Assembly (NCBI GenBank): GCA_963277665.1 | Contig: OY728120.1 | Coordinates: forward strand, 939,349,195-939,413,194 | DNA from: Viscum album | Taxonomy: Eukaryota; Streptophyta; Magnoliopsida; Santalales; Viscaceae | Direction of reading: 5' to 3' | DNA: 64,000 nt | In this document: piece by piece, positions 46,568 to 59,547 of the stretch | How the letters are laid out: every line of letters begins with the position of its first letter | Numbering within the stretch: position 1 is the first letter of the stretch | Made by a program: the position numbers and the translations under genes | Notes under the pieces: model-generated | Databases searched by the model: none | The model's input: the letters and a program-made list of their open reading frames with translations, nothing else | What the model was told of the DNA's origin: nothing

Positions 46568-49500
46568 TTTCATAACCACTCCCTCTAAAGATATCATAAT
46601 GAGGGGAGTGAGATAATTATCCCTGAGTCTCACCTCTAGTAGGCCCCGGGTTGGAAAATAGCACCGAGTGTATAAAAATATCATGTATCGGAGGAATTGA
46701 CCTTAATGATATAAATAGGATTAGGAGGTAAGATTAATCAAATGAAATAAACCCCATTATATATACATAATAAATCCAAAAAAACATCCCACAGTGCATT
46801 TGTAAATAAAACTAATACAGATAAAGGTCTCCAAAGTAAATAACCAAAATAAAAACTAAAGTAGTGGCATAACAATTATCCAAAGTTCCAAGCTAGTAAT
46901 GACCAACATGGTCTATGAATTACTCCCGAAAACCTGAAAATTAGTCTTACATACGTTGGGTGATCATACAGGTATACTCAGTAGGAAAAAAACAAAGCCT
47001 CTCATGCACATGTGAAAAGAGTATACTAATGCACCCGTGAGAAAACATTAAAACAAACAGCACCTACATAGGTATAATAACCAAACCTTTCCTTGGTATG
47101 GATCACTCACCAAATAACACATCCAAGTATAATAATGTATATGAATAATATAAATGAAGGGTACCCCACATCACTTTCCCACTGATTTTCCGCTCTCACA
47201 CCCCAACATTGTACATCCTGGTGCTCCGACATCATCTTAATAAAATCACATCACATCATATCTTACTTATATACACCTAGGTTATCACATCACATCACAT
47301 CTCATAACCAGTATAGTAAGGTATTGTGAACATGAAGGACATCAACCTTGTTCCCTCCTCCTACAATGGACGACCCTCACCATAATTCATCTCATCAAAC
47401 CTCTACCAAAGACACCTAGGACATAACATATCATCACATAACACATATACAGTGACACTTTTTACTTCTTTCCATCACAACTCATTCATATCACAAATTC
47501 CTAGAAGAGAGAGTGGGTAAAACTAGGTATCCAGCTATCCATCCTCCCACCAGGATGTTGGAAGCCCCCCCCCCCCCGAAATATATATATTTATAGTTGT
47601 CATCACATGGTTTTTGATATAGGTGGGGTGCATAAATAAATCACAATGAAATAAAATGTATATATAATAGCAACACACAATCCCACCCTAGGGGTTCACA
47701 ATAAATATTCCAACCAACTCACAACTTTCCCTCACTTATTGTTGCCTCTAATTACATGAAACCTCACAAAAATCCATAAGCCACAATCCATCTTCAATTT
47801 AAATCCAATTTATAGATTATATGTTATCCACACATTTCAATTAAAATATCCAATTAATTAAAAAATTTCTAACCCCTTAATTTATATTTTACATCCCACA
47901 ATTTCAATTGTATAGCCTACTAAAACTCATTCTTCTGTTATCAAATCCATGTTAATTCCAAAACTACTCAGGAAACTATCACAATTCATTATAAAATAGA
48001 CATCAAATCTCAACACCCTAAAAACTACATCCAATTCCACCTACTATCACTTCAAACCCACTTTTTTAGCTTGGTTACACATCCACGCCACAACCACCAT
48101 CACAGTGCCACTGCATAACCACATCACATCCACTTCCCCCACACACATCACAATAATTCCACTTCTAATTCATCACACCATCACTTCCATGCCACAACAC
48201 ACAAATGTATCCAAAAACATGTTACAACTCACACATGATGTTTCCTTGATTAGTCATAGGTAATTTCATTCAATTTCACTTCTTTATTTAAGGACATTAT
48301 CATAGAATCCATATATCCTAGTGCAATCAATTCATTACTCAAGTGTTAGTAGTTAACTATTTATTTATAGTGGTGTCACAATAATCACAAAATATGTGAA
48401 TCACATAATATATAAAAACAAAAAAAATATGGGTAATTGGAAACCATGATCTTCAATGATACAGCAGCATACATAGATCCAATATCGAAATATCAAAAAG
48501 TTATACAATCATGAAAAACATCCCCCTTCCCCTTACCAAATTCATTTAACCCATTCATTTATCTTTGTTAATTTGGATGAAACCATTGCACATAGATAAA
48601 CATAAGAACCCTTAAACACATGATACACATGAAGAATAAATAAAGGAATTCCTACCTGGAATAAAGGATCCTTACACCAACATACTGCACCAAAAATAGG
48701 GGTGCGTGTATTGGAGGAAACCTCTTTGGGGAAACTCAAACCAACTACAATAACAATGATCCACGACTACAAGGGAAGAATGATTTGGAAAATCCCATAT
48801 CAAGAGAAAGTAATCCTAAAATAATAAAGGAAATATCTTCTCTTCTGAATAATTAGATCCCAAACCACTAGGATTAGATGTGGTTTTAATTGGGCATTAA
48901 AGTCAGATATCATTAAATCCATGTAGTTGAAGCATTTAAAAGGTCTCCATAATTTTTATAAATTTAAAATGTGATTAATTATATTTAAAATGGAATCAAA
49001 ATTAATTAATTTAGGCATTAAAACCATTATTCATCAAAGAACATCAAAATAGGAAAATCTTGAAATTTTGGAAAAACTAGAAACACTTTTCAAAATTAGC
49101 CACCATTGGTGATCCACCATTAGTTCAAAATGATCCATAATTATTGATCCACCATTAGTTAAAAATGAGATATAATTGGTGATCCACCATTATTTCAAAA
49201 TGATTTGTTATTAATGATCCACTGTTAGTTCAAAATGATCCACCATTGGTGATCCACTGTTAGTTTAAAATGATCCACCATTGGTGATCCACCATTAATT
49301 CAAAATGATCCACCATCGGTGATCCTCCGTTAGTTCAAAATTAGCTACCATTGGTGATACACCTTTTGTTAAAAATGATCCACCATTTTTAATTCATCAT
49401 TAGTTCAAAATGATCTACCATTAGTGATCCACTATTGTTTCAAAAGGATCTACTATTGGTGATCCAACATTATTTAAAAATGATCCACCATTAGTTATGC

Positions 49501-49855
49501 CCCATTAGTTTGAAATTATAAACCATTTTTGATCCACCATTAGTTCAAAATGAGCTACCATTGGTGAACCATCATTAGTTCTAAATGATCTCCTGTCAGT
49601 GATCCACTATTATTTCAAAATGAGCTACCGTTTTTATCTACTTTTAGTTCAAAATGAGATATCGTTTTTTATCCACTTTTAGTTCAAAATGACCCACCAT
49701 TTTTGATCCACCAAAAACCTATAAAACACCTCAAAACTTCTCCATTTATCCACTAAACACACCTAGAGTTTCCTCATACACATCAAACACCAAATTTTTC
49801 AAAAAGTAATGGATCAGAAGGTCCAGAAAGTTATAGTAGTGTACTATGATTGATG
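46568..49855 (-). mobile_element. 5' LTR of element C
   Basis: The + strand begins TTTCATAACCACTCCC and shares the CTAGTAGGCCCCGGGTT block, polyC tract (47566-47578), GGATGTTGG region and minisatellite with 21064-25897. It lacks the CACTA-like insertion. The high boundary near 49855 is approximate. Length about 3.3 kb. Confidence 0.85.
49090..49715. repeat. Minisatellite in LTR C (5' copy)
   Basis: About 17 imperfect units of roughly 35 bp, TGATCCACCATTGGTGATCC-like, matching 25150-25765 but with independent unit changes. Confidence 0.88.
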
Positions 49856-50319
49856 TGCAAGGATATTCTAGATGAAATAATGTTATTCTAAAAAATATAT
49901 TGAAATTTCTGTTTTCAAATGTAATATACGAATCATTTATGTATCTAGTTTACCGAGACTATTAAACTATTCAGTCCTTCGACTTGTGATTCCTTCTATC
50001 TTATGTCAATTTAATAAAATATACACCATCTCTGGGATACCGAGGTTGGGGTAACTATACTAAAATCATGTTAATGAGTTTTAATTACATAAATTTTGTT
50101 GAAATAGGAGTTTATTCTTAGAATCATGTTTAGATTAATTGTTTAATTAATTTAGTATCTTGTTATGGCTTAATGCCTTAGGTTTTTTATAGTTAGAACC
50201 TTTTAATAATTAATCAGTTAATTCAAGAAGGAATAAAAAATGGTTGTTTGATAAAGAAAATTTCTAGGGTCTGAGTTTCCTATCTACTTGAGAAGTTTGA
50301 AGTCCTTTTGTTTGGATCT
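49856..50319. other. Unassigned DNA between elements C and E
   Basis: AT-rich; no motif recognised on either strand. Confidence 0.35.
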
Positions 50320-52045
50320 TGGTCTCGCCCAAATTTACCCAAGATTTCAGGGTTAAGCGGTCTCTTGTAGTTTAGCTTCGGTTGTCGATTCCTCAGATAC
50401 CTAAGAAGTAACCTATGGACACTTACATTCTATGGACTGTTTTTTTTTTTCTATTAAGTGGACAAATTAGGGTTGATTTTATAAGGGTTTAAGTGAACAC
50501 TAAATTCTTAAGTGAATTAAAATTATGAGAAGGATTGAACCTCGGTTATTACAAGGGGTGGATTAGATGCAATCTTTTTCTTTTAAAATATTTCAATTTC
50601 TTATATTTGAGATGGGTTCATTTAAGGAGATCAAAAAAAATAATCACTTACCGGTTTAATGCCTGAACACCCTAATGATAATCACCTATACACTTCAAGG
50701 ATCAAAGTTTGGAGCACTCCAACGTAAAGGTTTGTATTAACACTTGAAATGCATGACCTTAAATTCAATAAGATGAAGAGGTTTTAAAATCATCAAATAA
50801 AAATATCATTAAAAATAACTGATTATACATTAATGGAGTGATAAATAATATCCAATACAGTCCTTTTATACTCCCTTGGATCAACCCATAAGTGGGTCAG
50901 CCCTCCATTGATCCTATGGTTTCAATGGAAGTGGGAAGTGGACTCATGAGGGGGGAATTGGAGAATTAAAAAAACAAGGAAATAACGATCACTCCACCGT
51001 TGTGTGATAATCTCACAAGGGTTGGTGTAAAAAAGTTCACACCTTGAACCAACGGTATCAAATTGATATTAATAATAACATAATAAGATGAGAAGAAGAA
51101 ATTTTATTAAGAAACTAAAGTGAATTGAACAACTTACATGTGAAAGACAAACTTGAGACAACAAAATCGCAGCATAACATTACAATGAAAGGAAGATCAA
51201 AATATAATAAACTCCTCCACCACCACTACCATAAATATGAATTTTGGGAGCCTTGGGTTGATCCTCCAACAGTAAAAATCATACCACTTGATTATGGTAG
51301 GCCTAGGGTGGTGGAAAGGGAGAGTGGACTTCGTTATCCTTGACACAAAGTGGCATCCATCTTGCATCCACCGAACAGAATCGCCTATATGGCCTTATAT
51401 ATGGCCGAATTAGAGTGGGCCATGTAAGAAAAAAGTGAATATCCGGAGTTCTCCTAACTCTCTGTAAAATTTCAGCCCAAATTAATTTTTTGTTTCCTAG
51501 ATATGATTAAATAGGTGGAATTTTTTTCTGGGCCGCAGAATCTTTCCCAGAATTTTATCTCTAACTTGGGACGCCTAAATAACCATAATGGAGGCTGAAT
51601 TAGCACTGGATCCGAAATAGTTATATGTTACTATATATGTATTCTATCATACCACTAAATTTGGGCTTCATTAGACCTATATTTTGGTCCCACATTCTCA
51701 TCAATGGGATGGTGTCCAATATGCCTTCTCAATAATTGTTTGCATGCAATTACATTATGGTGGTCTTCCAATGTGAATCTTCCAACACTCCACAGGTATG
51801 AATTATTAAGAATATAATTAGAGACCTAAAAATTAAATATGAAAATAGAATCAAGATCATTGGGTACTTTAAATGATGTTCAAAAATGTACCATATAATA
51901 GCGTATTTTAAGAATGAATTATAATCATAATGTGAAATGATGTCCAAAGTGTAAAATGAACTAAAATGGTGTTTATGAAAAATAAATCACATCAATATTA
52001 TATATATTAACAATGAATATTATCCTCATTCAGTGATTAATCACA
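50320..52045 (-). mobile_element. 3' LTR of element E
   Basis: The + strand starts TGGTCTCGCCCAAATTTACC and shares with 59673-61401 the GGGTTAAG(C/T)GGT block, the TTGATCAACCC-like block, the GATCACTCCACCGTTGTG block, GGTAGGCCTAGGGTGG and ATATTATCCTCATT near the end. The right boundary is uncertain by about 10 bp. Confidence 0.88.
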
Positions 52046-53430
52046 GCTCCCAACTTGAGTTTTTCTAGTCCCGAGAAAAATATATATCTCAAAAACTGTG
52101 AAATTCGAATTCCCTTTTCCAAGAATATTTTAATAAACAATGATCACCCAAAACCTTTATATCAAACAACTATGAAACCCATAAAAATATTTTAATACAA
52201 TATAGTTTCATAAGAATATCCCAATCCAAACCCCATTCCTTTGTTCAAATTTATCACCATATTTCATCTAATATCAATTAAGTGTGATGACGTGTTGTGC
52301 ATCGCAATAGACATGGGGGTTTATCTTTATTCAAGGGGGAAATGATGGAAGCGCTAGGTGGAATAACATTTCAATATTCAGATGAGTATTTTTTTGTATA
52401 TATTTTTTTTTTGTTTTGTTTTTTTCCATTTTTCCATGGTAATTGAAATTTCACTCAATAGAGTCAACCCATGTAGTGAGACTTTGCCGATGACTCCCAG
52501 GCTCAAAGACCTTAGGGCACCAAGTGAAGCCCACATACTCGGGCATCATATCATGTTAACTCAGTCAAAAAAACAAATTCAAATTACCAAAAATAGATAT
52601 AAAATTACTAACTCTGGTCCATAAAACTATGGAGTCATAGTCCCCAAGCACTGGAAGCCACACATCAGGCCATTTCATTGCTCTGCGCGCAAATTTATTG
52701 TTGTTTTTTTTTATTTTTTTATTGAATACTCATATTAAAAATAAAATGATTACCAAACCTGTGATATTTATTTAGGGGACCCCATGAACTCAAATTAATA
52801 TCCCATTATCCAAAGGACATACGTTGTGGTCTTTTTTTTAATTTGGATGAAAATATAAATGATGGAATGTCACATTAGACAGCCACACTTTCCAAAATCT
52901 ATGCTCGTGAAATTATACATGGATTAAAATCAGAATCAGGGAATGCTAAATTATTTGATATTCAGTTTCAAAGTTTTCAATGTGTATTATCATGATCATA
53001 GTTATGGGAATTTTTCCTTCCATTTACACAATTTTTTTTCAAATCATTTTTTTTCACACAAAAGAATTTTTTTTTATTTCATCGAAATCAAATTTTTTAT
53101 TTCATCTTCCCCCAAACATAAAATAACATTGTCCCTAGTGTTTGAAGAAAAGAAAATTTAAAAGGGGTAGAGGCAGATAATGTGAGTTCAAAAATGAATT
53201 TGAAAATGAGAATCATGGAATGAAGCCACCTGGTGGTTAAATTTGAAATTCTTGCTGCTTCCTTTTAATCCCTTGCTCTCTATGTCACTCTGAGAATTCC
53301 CTAATGGAAAAAGGAAAAAAACAAACAAACAAACAAACAAAACTATATATATATATATATATATTTATATAATAAATAAAGTAAAATATAAGTCTATTTA
53401 CAAAAATTATAGAATAAGGGAACACTATAA
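52046..53430. other. Post-integrase region of element E, part 1
   Basis: No env-like or other coding sequence recognised. A block near 52330-52620 (GCGCTAGGTGG, GACTCCCAGGCTC in + strand terms) looks like untranslated DNA close to the polypurine tract. (CAAA)n and (TA)n runs lie at 53316-53371. The + frame 52382-52624 is probably chance. Confidence 0.5.
53316..53371. repeat. CAAA and TA microsatellites
   Basis: A run of CAAA units followed by a run of TA units. Confidence 0.9.
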
Positions 53431-53432
53431 TT

Positions 53433-53550
53433 CGTAGGTCAGTGGTAAGCACGCACCCCTGTCTCCCTTCGGTCCCGGGTTTGATTCCCCGTGGCTTCTT
53501 CGGTTGTGATGGGGTTTTCCCCACGACCTACGATGTGTCCTTTTAATTTT
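53433..53550 (+). mobile_element. tRNA-derived SINE-like unit
   Basis: TAGGTCAGTGGTAAGCACGC resembles an A box and GGGTTTGATTCCCC a B box of RNA polymerase III promoters, about 30 bp apart. The unit is bounded by inverted arms CGTAGGTC (53433-53440) and GACCTACG (53525-53532) and followed by a T-rich tail. The length of about 115 bp suits a plant SINE. No target duplication is identified. It lies in the non-coding end of element E. It is not a tRNA gene: no acceptor stem pairing is visible. Confidence 0.6.
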
Positions 53551-54239
53551 TTTATTTTAACCTAAAAACACATAAAAATAAAATTAATTGATGATACATT
53601 GTCTTCTTTTTAAATTTCTGGGTATGGTATTACTCAAGGATCACACCACGTGACACGAATGAATATGGTGCTCCACTTTCATACCCATCTATACTCATAA
53701 TAGAAGAATATGTCAACAGTAAAAAAAATTATAATATTTTTTTAAAATATAAAAAATGATTCAATAATCCTATTTGAAAAATAAAGATGATTAAAAAATA
53801 TTAGAAACATAAAAACCATGGGTTGCCTCTCGTGCAGTGCTTTTTTTTAACGTCGTTATCCCGACATGGATCCTAAATCTATGAATTTTTTCCTGGTTCA
53901 TAGGTTGGATTAGTTAACTCAACCTCTATTTTCTGTTTATTTAATGATTCAATGAATGGTTTTAACTTATGACCATTGACCTTGAAAATGTAACCACTTA
54001 TGGGATCCTAAATCTCTACTGTCCCATAGGGGTACACATGATGCACTATGAAAGGACATGACCATCTAGACCTTTACTTTCCTATGTGTAAATGAAGTCT
54101 TGAACTATATAAAAGCACAAATTTTCCAGTTTAAAAATGTTTGACTTTTATATTACTAGATTGGTAGGCTTGAACTCTAGCTTTATTGATCCTTGAATTT
54201 TTATAAGCCTCTATCCTTAGTTCCTCAAGTTCATTGAGA
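53551..54239. other. Post-integrase region of element E, part 2
   Basis: Mostly non-coding; 53920-54239 may be the degenerate C-terminus of the integrase frame, but I cannot identify a domain. Confidence 0.4.
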
Positions 54240-55270
54240 TCTAATTTACTTTTTGTTCCGGCCAATGAGAGGTCATAATTTATTTTCTTAATTACCTAAA
54301 AATCCTTAAGCTAAATTTCAATAGGAAAATGGAATGATTTTCCATAAACAAACCTATATGGTGACATTCCTATGATGGTTTTGTATGCTGTATGATATTC
54401 CCAAAGATCATCCAAGAGTTTCTCGGACCAATCTTTCTTAGAGTGATTGACAGTTTTTTCAAGAATTTTCTTAATCTTCATATTCGCTAACTCAGATTGA
54501 CCATTGGTTTGAGGATGGTAGGTAGTGGAAACCTTGTGAGAAATCCCATACTTAGACATGAGTGAAGTGAATGGTCAGTTCCAGAAATGGGTTCCATGAT
54601 CACTAATTATAGCTCTAGGAATTCCAATTCTAGAAAATATATGCTCTTTCAAAAATAAAATCACAACTTGATTATCATTAGACTTAGTGGGAATGGCATC
54701 AACCCATTTTGAGACATAATCAATAGCTAAGAGGATGTAGAGATTTCCCCTAGAGTTTGGTAAGGGTCCCATGAAATCAATTCCCCAACAATCAAAGATT
54801 TCGATGAACAGAATGGGAATGAGTGGCATTTGATTCCTTTTTATGATGGACTCTAATTTTTGACACTTAGGAAAGCTTTGACAAAATGTGTAGGGGTCAC
54901 TTTAGAGGGTGTTAGAGAAGATACCACACTAAATAACCATAGCAAAAGTTTTCTTAGAGGAAAAGTGACCTCCACTTGCCTTGTTGTGATAGAATTTAAG
55001 GATGGACTCTTGTCCAGATTATGGGACACACCTCTTAATGACTTGGTCAGGGAAGAACTTATAGAGGTATGGATCATCAAACACATAATTCATAACATCA
55101 TAAAGTAATTTCCTTCGAGATTTACTCCCTAATAATTTTTGAATGACTCTTGTAACTAAGAAGTTGGCTATGTCAGCATACCAAGGGCAGTCACTCAGAG
55201 AGTATAGGTGTTCATCAGGGAATGAATCAGACACAGAAATGTGATTTTTGTTGTCTTTGAATTCCATCCT
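54240..55270 (-). pseudogene. Integrase of Athila-type element E
   Basis: Pieces on the minus strand: 55267-55019 DSFPDEHLYSLSDCPWYADI and ...VIKRCVP (N-terminal segment before the zinc finger); 54829-54575 WGIDFMGPLPNSRGNLYILL and AIISDHGTHFWN; 54559-54311 [20 protein letters not shown] and [11 protein letters not shown]. The catalytic D, D and E positions are all visible. A TGA after HFWN and other lesions break the frame, so it is inactive. It integrates element cDNA. Confidence 0.9.
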
Positions 55271-55765
55271 AGAGAGGTGATCAGCTAAAACATTTTCAAC
55301 ACCCTTTTTTCCTTGATTGTGAGGTCAAATTATTGTAAGAGACGAACCCACCTAATCAGTCTAGCCTTGGCTTCTTGTTTTTTGAAAAGGTATTTCAGTG
55401 CAGAATGGTCAGTGAACACAGTGATGGGGGATCCTAAGAGGTTGTACCTAAGCTATTATAAGGCAAACACAATAGCAAGTAACTCCTTTTCAAATGTGGT
55501 GTAGTTTATTTGGTCATCTTTAAGGATTTTCTTGCATAAGCAATGACATAAGGATTTTTATCACAACGTTTTCCAAACACAGATCCTACAGAAAAGTCAC
55601 TAGAATCAAACATAAGTTCGAAAGGAAGGTTCCAATTTAGAGATTTCATAATGGGAGGAGATGTGAGAGAGGATTTGAAGGTTGAGAATGAACCCTCATA
55701 GCTTTCTGTCCAAAAAATTGAGCATCCTTTACTAGGATAGCACAAAGGGGACGGGAGATTGAACT
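55271..55765 (-). pseudogene. RNase H of element E
   Basis: 55745-55506 reads SIFWTESYEGSFSTFKSSLT, NLPFELMFDSSDFSVGSVFG and KNPYVIAYARKSL, the start of gypsy RNase H with its first catalytic D. The continuation to 55290 is degenerate, including the ALKYLF-like segment near 55390. Confidence 0.85.
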
Positions 55766-56540
55766 AAAGTACTTGATGAATCTTCTATAGAAACCAGCAT
55801 GTCCTAAGGAAGACCTCAATTATTTATAATTTATGGGTGATGGAAGGTGAAGAATGATTTAAACCTTTGATTTATCAACCTCAATCCCCATACCTGAGAC
55901 TATATGGCCAAGGACAAATCCCTGTTTAACCATGAAATGTCATTTCTTCCAGTTTAGGACTATATTCATTTCTTCATGTCTGGACAAAACTCTCTCCAAA
56001 TTCCTAAGACATCCTTAAAATGTATCCCCAAATACATAGAAGTCATCCATGAAGACCACAAGAAAATCCCCTACCATGTCTGAGAATATTCCCATCATGC
56101 ACTTCTGGAAGGTTCCAGGGGAATTGCATAGCCCAAAGGGTATGCGTTTGAAAGTAAGGGTGCTGAATGGATAGGTGAATGTAGTCTTCCCTTGATCCTC
56201 TAGGGATACCTCAATCTGATTGTACCCCGAGTACCCATCTATGAAACAATAGAACTCATGACCTTCCACTCTATTAAGGACTTGTTCAATGAATGGTAAT
56301 AGGAAATGGTCCTTCTTAGTGAATGAATTTAGCTTCCTATAGTCGATGTAGACTCTCCAGCCACTTCTCACCCTAGTTGGAAGAATCTACCCATCCTTAT
56401 TAGTTATCACAGTGATTCATGCCATCTTGGGAACCACTTGTATTGGGATCACCCACTCACTCTTAGCTATTGGATAGATGATACCAGATTTTAACAATTT
56501 TAGAAGTTATTTTCTCACTACTTCCATGAGACTAGGATTG
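55766..56540 (-). pseudogene. Reverse transcriptase of element E
   Basis: 56371-56015 contains VYIDYRKLN, FIDGYSGYNQIEVSLEDQGK, TFTYPFSTLTFKRIPFGLCN, SPGTFQKCMMGIFSDM and VVFMDDFYVFG. The catalytic DD of the FMDD box is intact, as expected for Athila-type RT. Upstream (to 56540) and downstream (to 55766) parts are eroded and have stops. Confidence 0.92.
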
Positions 56541-57239
56541 AGTCCCCATTGAGGTTGAAGACATTGCTTTGAATCAGATTATAGAACAATCCTATGAGTC
56601 CCGATTAGTGGGATAATCCTAGGAATATCAGACCGGGTCCAACCAATGGCTTTTTTATGTTTCCTAAGGACATCTAGAAGCATCCTCTCATGGTTGGATT
56701 CAATAGAAGAAGAAATGACAATAGGATGTGTTCCATTTTCTACAAGGCATACTTAAGTGTAGAAAGAAGTTCTTTCAATTCAAGATCAGGTTGGTTCAAA
56801 ATTTCAGCAGAATATTGGGACATTGGCTCAAGATCATTTTTTTTAGAGTTTTAGATAGGATTGATTCCCCGCATGTAGAAGTTTCAGCTACAATATTGGT
56901 TTGATCAAATTTAGGTAATAAAGTTTAATTAGTCTCCATGAAAGTGGTTTCTTGAAAGGTTTCACTAATTTTTTGACCTAATACTTCATCATAAGAGAAA
57001 TTTGAAAATGATTAATGCCAAGGAGATAAACTTCCTTCATGTGAACAAAGGAAATCAATCTCATCCTGACTTAAACATCCATAAAATATTCCTCTATGTT
57101 CTATGGATTCATTATCAATGCTTCCTATCATGTTTACTTCATGAATGTCCTCATCATCCTCTATTTTTGAGCTTGCATTATAGATGTTCAAGTCTAGACT
57201 CATGTTTACAAAGGTGATGGTCATGTTCCCATTTCAAAC
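56541..57239 (-). pseudogene. Linker between protease and RT, element E
   Basis: Minus-strand frames such as 57224-57012 (acidic, with EDDEDIHEVN) fit the acidic linker between protease and RT of Athila-type polyproteins. Stops are present and no catalytic motif is expected here. Confidence 0.5.
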
Positions 57240-57629
57240 TCATATAATAGATTTGATTGTTGCAAGAAAAGGATGACCAAGGATGATTGGGTTTTGTTCC
57301 TTATTTCTTAAGTTTGGATGTTTGTCAAGGACAATGAAGTTAGCAGGGTAGAAGAAGTTTTCAAACTTTACCAGAACATCCTTTAAAATCCCCTTTGGAA
57401 TCCTAATGCTACGATCAGCAAGTTGAAGTGTGAAAGATGTGGGTTGGAGCTCTTCTAGGCCTAACTGGAAGTACACAGCATAGGGAATGAGATTGACACT
57501 AGCACCTAGGTCACACAAGGCCTTGACAACTTTGTTCTCTCCTAGTTCAACATTGACATAAGGGCAACCCGGGTCTTTCAACTTAGGAGGAAAGGTCCCT
57601 TGAATGGTGGTACTCACATTAGTATCCAA
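57240..57629 (-). pseudogene. Aspartic protease of element E
   Basis: 129 residues open: FPPKLKDPGCPYVNVELGEN, VVKALCDLGASVNLIPYAVY, LQLADRSIRIPKGILKDVLV, NFIVLDKHPN and PIILGHPFLAT. DLGAS is the active-site loop of the Athila type, and ILGHPFL the second conserved block. It is the best-preserved domain in the element and may be intact over this length, but neighbouring regions are broken. Confidence 0.9.
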
Positions 57630-58359
57630 AAGGACATGGTTTTTATGTGAAAATTTCTTTTAAAAGTGAAAAAGTCCTTAAGGTACTTTGAGTAGGAAAG
57701 TATGGTTTAGATTTCATCAAGAAGGGGAATGCTCAACTTGACTTGTGAGAAGATTTCCCTCAATGTTTCACTCAATTCAGGCTTGGTTTTCCCCCTCATG
57801 CATTGATGAAATGGTGAAGGTCATGGGGTTGTTTGTCGAAGAGTTGTTTCTTGGACAATGTTATCATGTTTTTTAGTTTTTTCGTTTGGTTCATTTGAAC
57901 TTTCATCCAAGTTTGAATCTTTATATGGGTTCTGAATTAGTTTTTCAGGTTTTTCAATTTATTTCCCACTTCTTAAAATAGTCACAGCCTTTAATTTTTG
58001 ATGAGTTTTTTGAGTAAAACTTGACTCTCCCCTTGAGTTTTAGGAGGGTACCTCCTGAGTAGGCATGGGTTCCTTTACAATTTGGATGGTTTGAAGTTCT
58101 TATTTAAGGGAATATACTTTCGAGTTCATTCTTTCCATTTGTTTGCACAGTTATTCTAGTAGGATTTGTGGAACAGTTTGGGTTGGTGCTTTAGAAGATT
58201 GTTTTATCCCAGGGGGATATTTTAGAGGTTGGATGGTTTGTTAAAAATGGACTGGTGGTTGTTGGTATTGGTTATGTTGGGTTTTGAACTTGTTATGGTT
58301 TTTGTAGTTCTGATGGTGGTAAGGATTTTGTCCCTGTGGTTGGCTAGGTTGTTGGTCAT
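57630..58359 (-). pseudogene. Gag C-terminal linker, element E
   Basis: The minus strand is glutamine/proline-rich with no folded-domain signal, as between gag and protease in Athila elements. The + frame 58229-58444 is the shadow of this region. Confidence 0.5.
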
Positions 58360-59547
58360 CTTTTCAGCGGAAGCCTGGGTGGTCATTATACCTTGGGTTG
58401 AAGTTGTTTTGGTATTGAGGCTTTTGGAATTTCAAATCATTTAATTCCACTGAGGTTCCTCCTAAAATAACATCCTTGATGGATGGAATGGTTGGGCAGT
58501 TATTTGTTTTATGGTCATGTATGTCACAAATTGTGAAAATAGGGTCTACAGTTTGGATTTCATGGACTTTCCTATGGTCTATCTCTTTAATCTTCCAAGA
58601 GAGTGTTGTGAGTTTAGACATAAGGATTTCATCTTATCTAAGTGTATGAATTCTAGTAGTTCTTTGTGGATTTTCAAAATAAGGTGAAGTTCCCCATGTT
58701 GGGTTTTGTTCTGCAAGGCTTTCCAGATACTCGTAAGCATCATTTGGGGCTTTGTTTCTAAAAGTTCCATTGCACTTCACGTCAATGAATTGTTTGTTCC
58801 CCGGACCCAACCCTTCATAGAAAATTCTAACTTGTTCAGAAATAGAAAAACCATGGTGTGGAACCATGTTTTGAGTGTCTTTTAACCTCTCCCATGTTTT
58901 ATAGAATGACTCTCCCTCTTTTTCAAAAAATATTGGATGCTCTTTTTAAGTGTAATTGTTTTGTGGTGGGGAAAGTATTTTTTGTAGAATTCTCTTTATA
59001 GTTGGTCCCAAGAGTTGATGGATGACGGTATCAAATTATTTAGCCAATTTTTAGCTCGATCCTTTAAAGAAAAAGGAAATATCCTCATCTTAGCTGATTC
59101 TAGTTGATGTGGGGGACACATGGTTTCTACAATTTCATTGAACATCTTAACGTGAAGGTAGGGCATCTCGGACTCCATTCCATGGAATGTGGGAAGATGG
59201 TTTAGGACATGGGGTTTAAAGATATAGTTGGAATTTCCTAGGGAGTTGTTTCTAATGCATGAGGGGGAATTGGTACAGGTAGGTGTGAGGTAGTCATTCA
59301 TGGTTTGATCAACTGCATTCCCCAAGTTTGGTGCTGCCTCATTTGGATTTCCATTTTGGTTCCCACTCGAGTTTATGAGTTTGTTTCTTTGAAGAACATC
59401 CATTGAAATGGGCTCAATTTTTGAATTAGGGGTATTAGGAATATTAGGATCTAATTTAAATAGTTCCCTTGGTGTACTTGACTCCCCAACCCCGGGATTA
59501 TCCACACTAGCTAGACAGTTTGATTGGTCACGAGTGTAGGCGGACAT
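58360..59547 (-). pseudogene. Gag of Athila-type element E
   Basis: 59547-58996 is open for 183 residues: an Asn/Pro-rich N-terminus, then HVLNHLPTFHGMESEMPYLH, MRIFPFSLKDRAKNWLNNLI and SINSWDQL, the conserved core of Athila gag. It continues with 58867-58634 (MVPHHGFSISEQVRIFYEGL) and 58621-58364, where DPIFTICDIHDHKTNNC is a CCHC-type zinc knuckle with Cys lost at one position. Frameshifts separate the three pieces. It starts about 125 bp inside the 5' LTR. Confidence 0.9.

Larger units (their letters stand above)
21064..49855 (-). mobile_element. Chromovirus-like gypsy element C with nested insertions
   Basis: On the minus strand the order is 5' LTR (about 49855-46568), primer-binding site (46564-46553), gag (46540-45573), then element D as an insertion, then protease, RT, RNase H, integrase and chromodomain-like end (29551-26330), polypurine tract (about 25912-25898) and 3' LTR (25897-21064). 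Without D the element is about 13.2 kb. All coding parts are broken by stops. Clear target duplications were not found: left flank CATGA has no exact partner near 49855. Confidence 0.85.

Noticed and set aside
49836..49860. Target duplication for element C (CATGA with TATGA at 49845)
   Set aside because: One mismatch, and it would need an LTR end that does not fit the alignment with the other LTR.
52382..53161. Env-like gene after the Athila integrase
   Set aside because: Frames are on the opposite strand, short, and F/S/I-rich from T-rich DNA. No transmembrane or signal pattern on the minus strand.
53430..53510. A functional tRNA gene
   Set aside because: A- and B-box-like sequences are present, but I could not pair an acceptor stem or anticodon arm.
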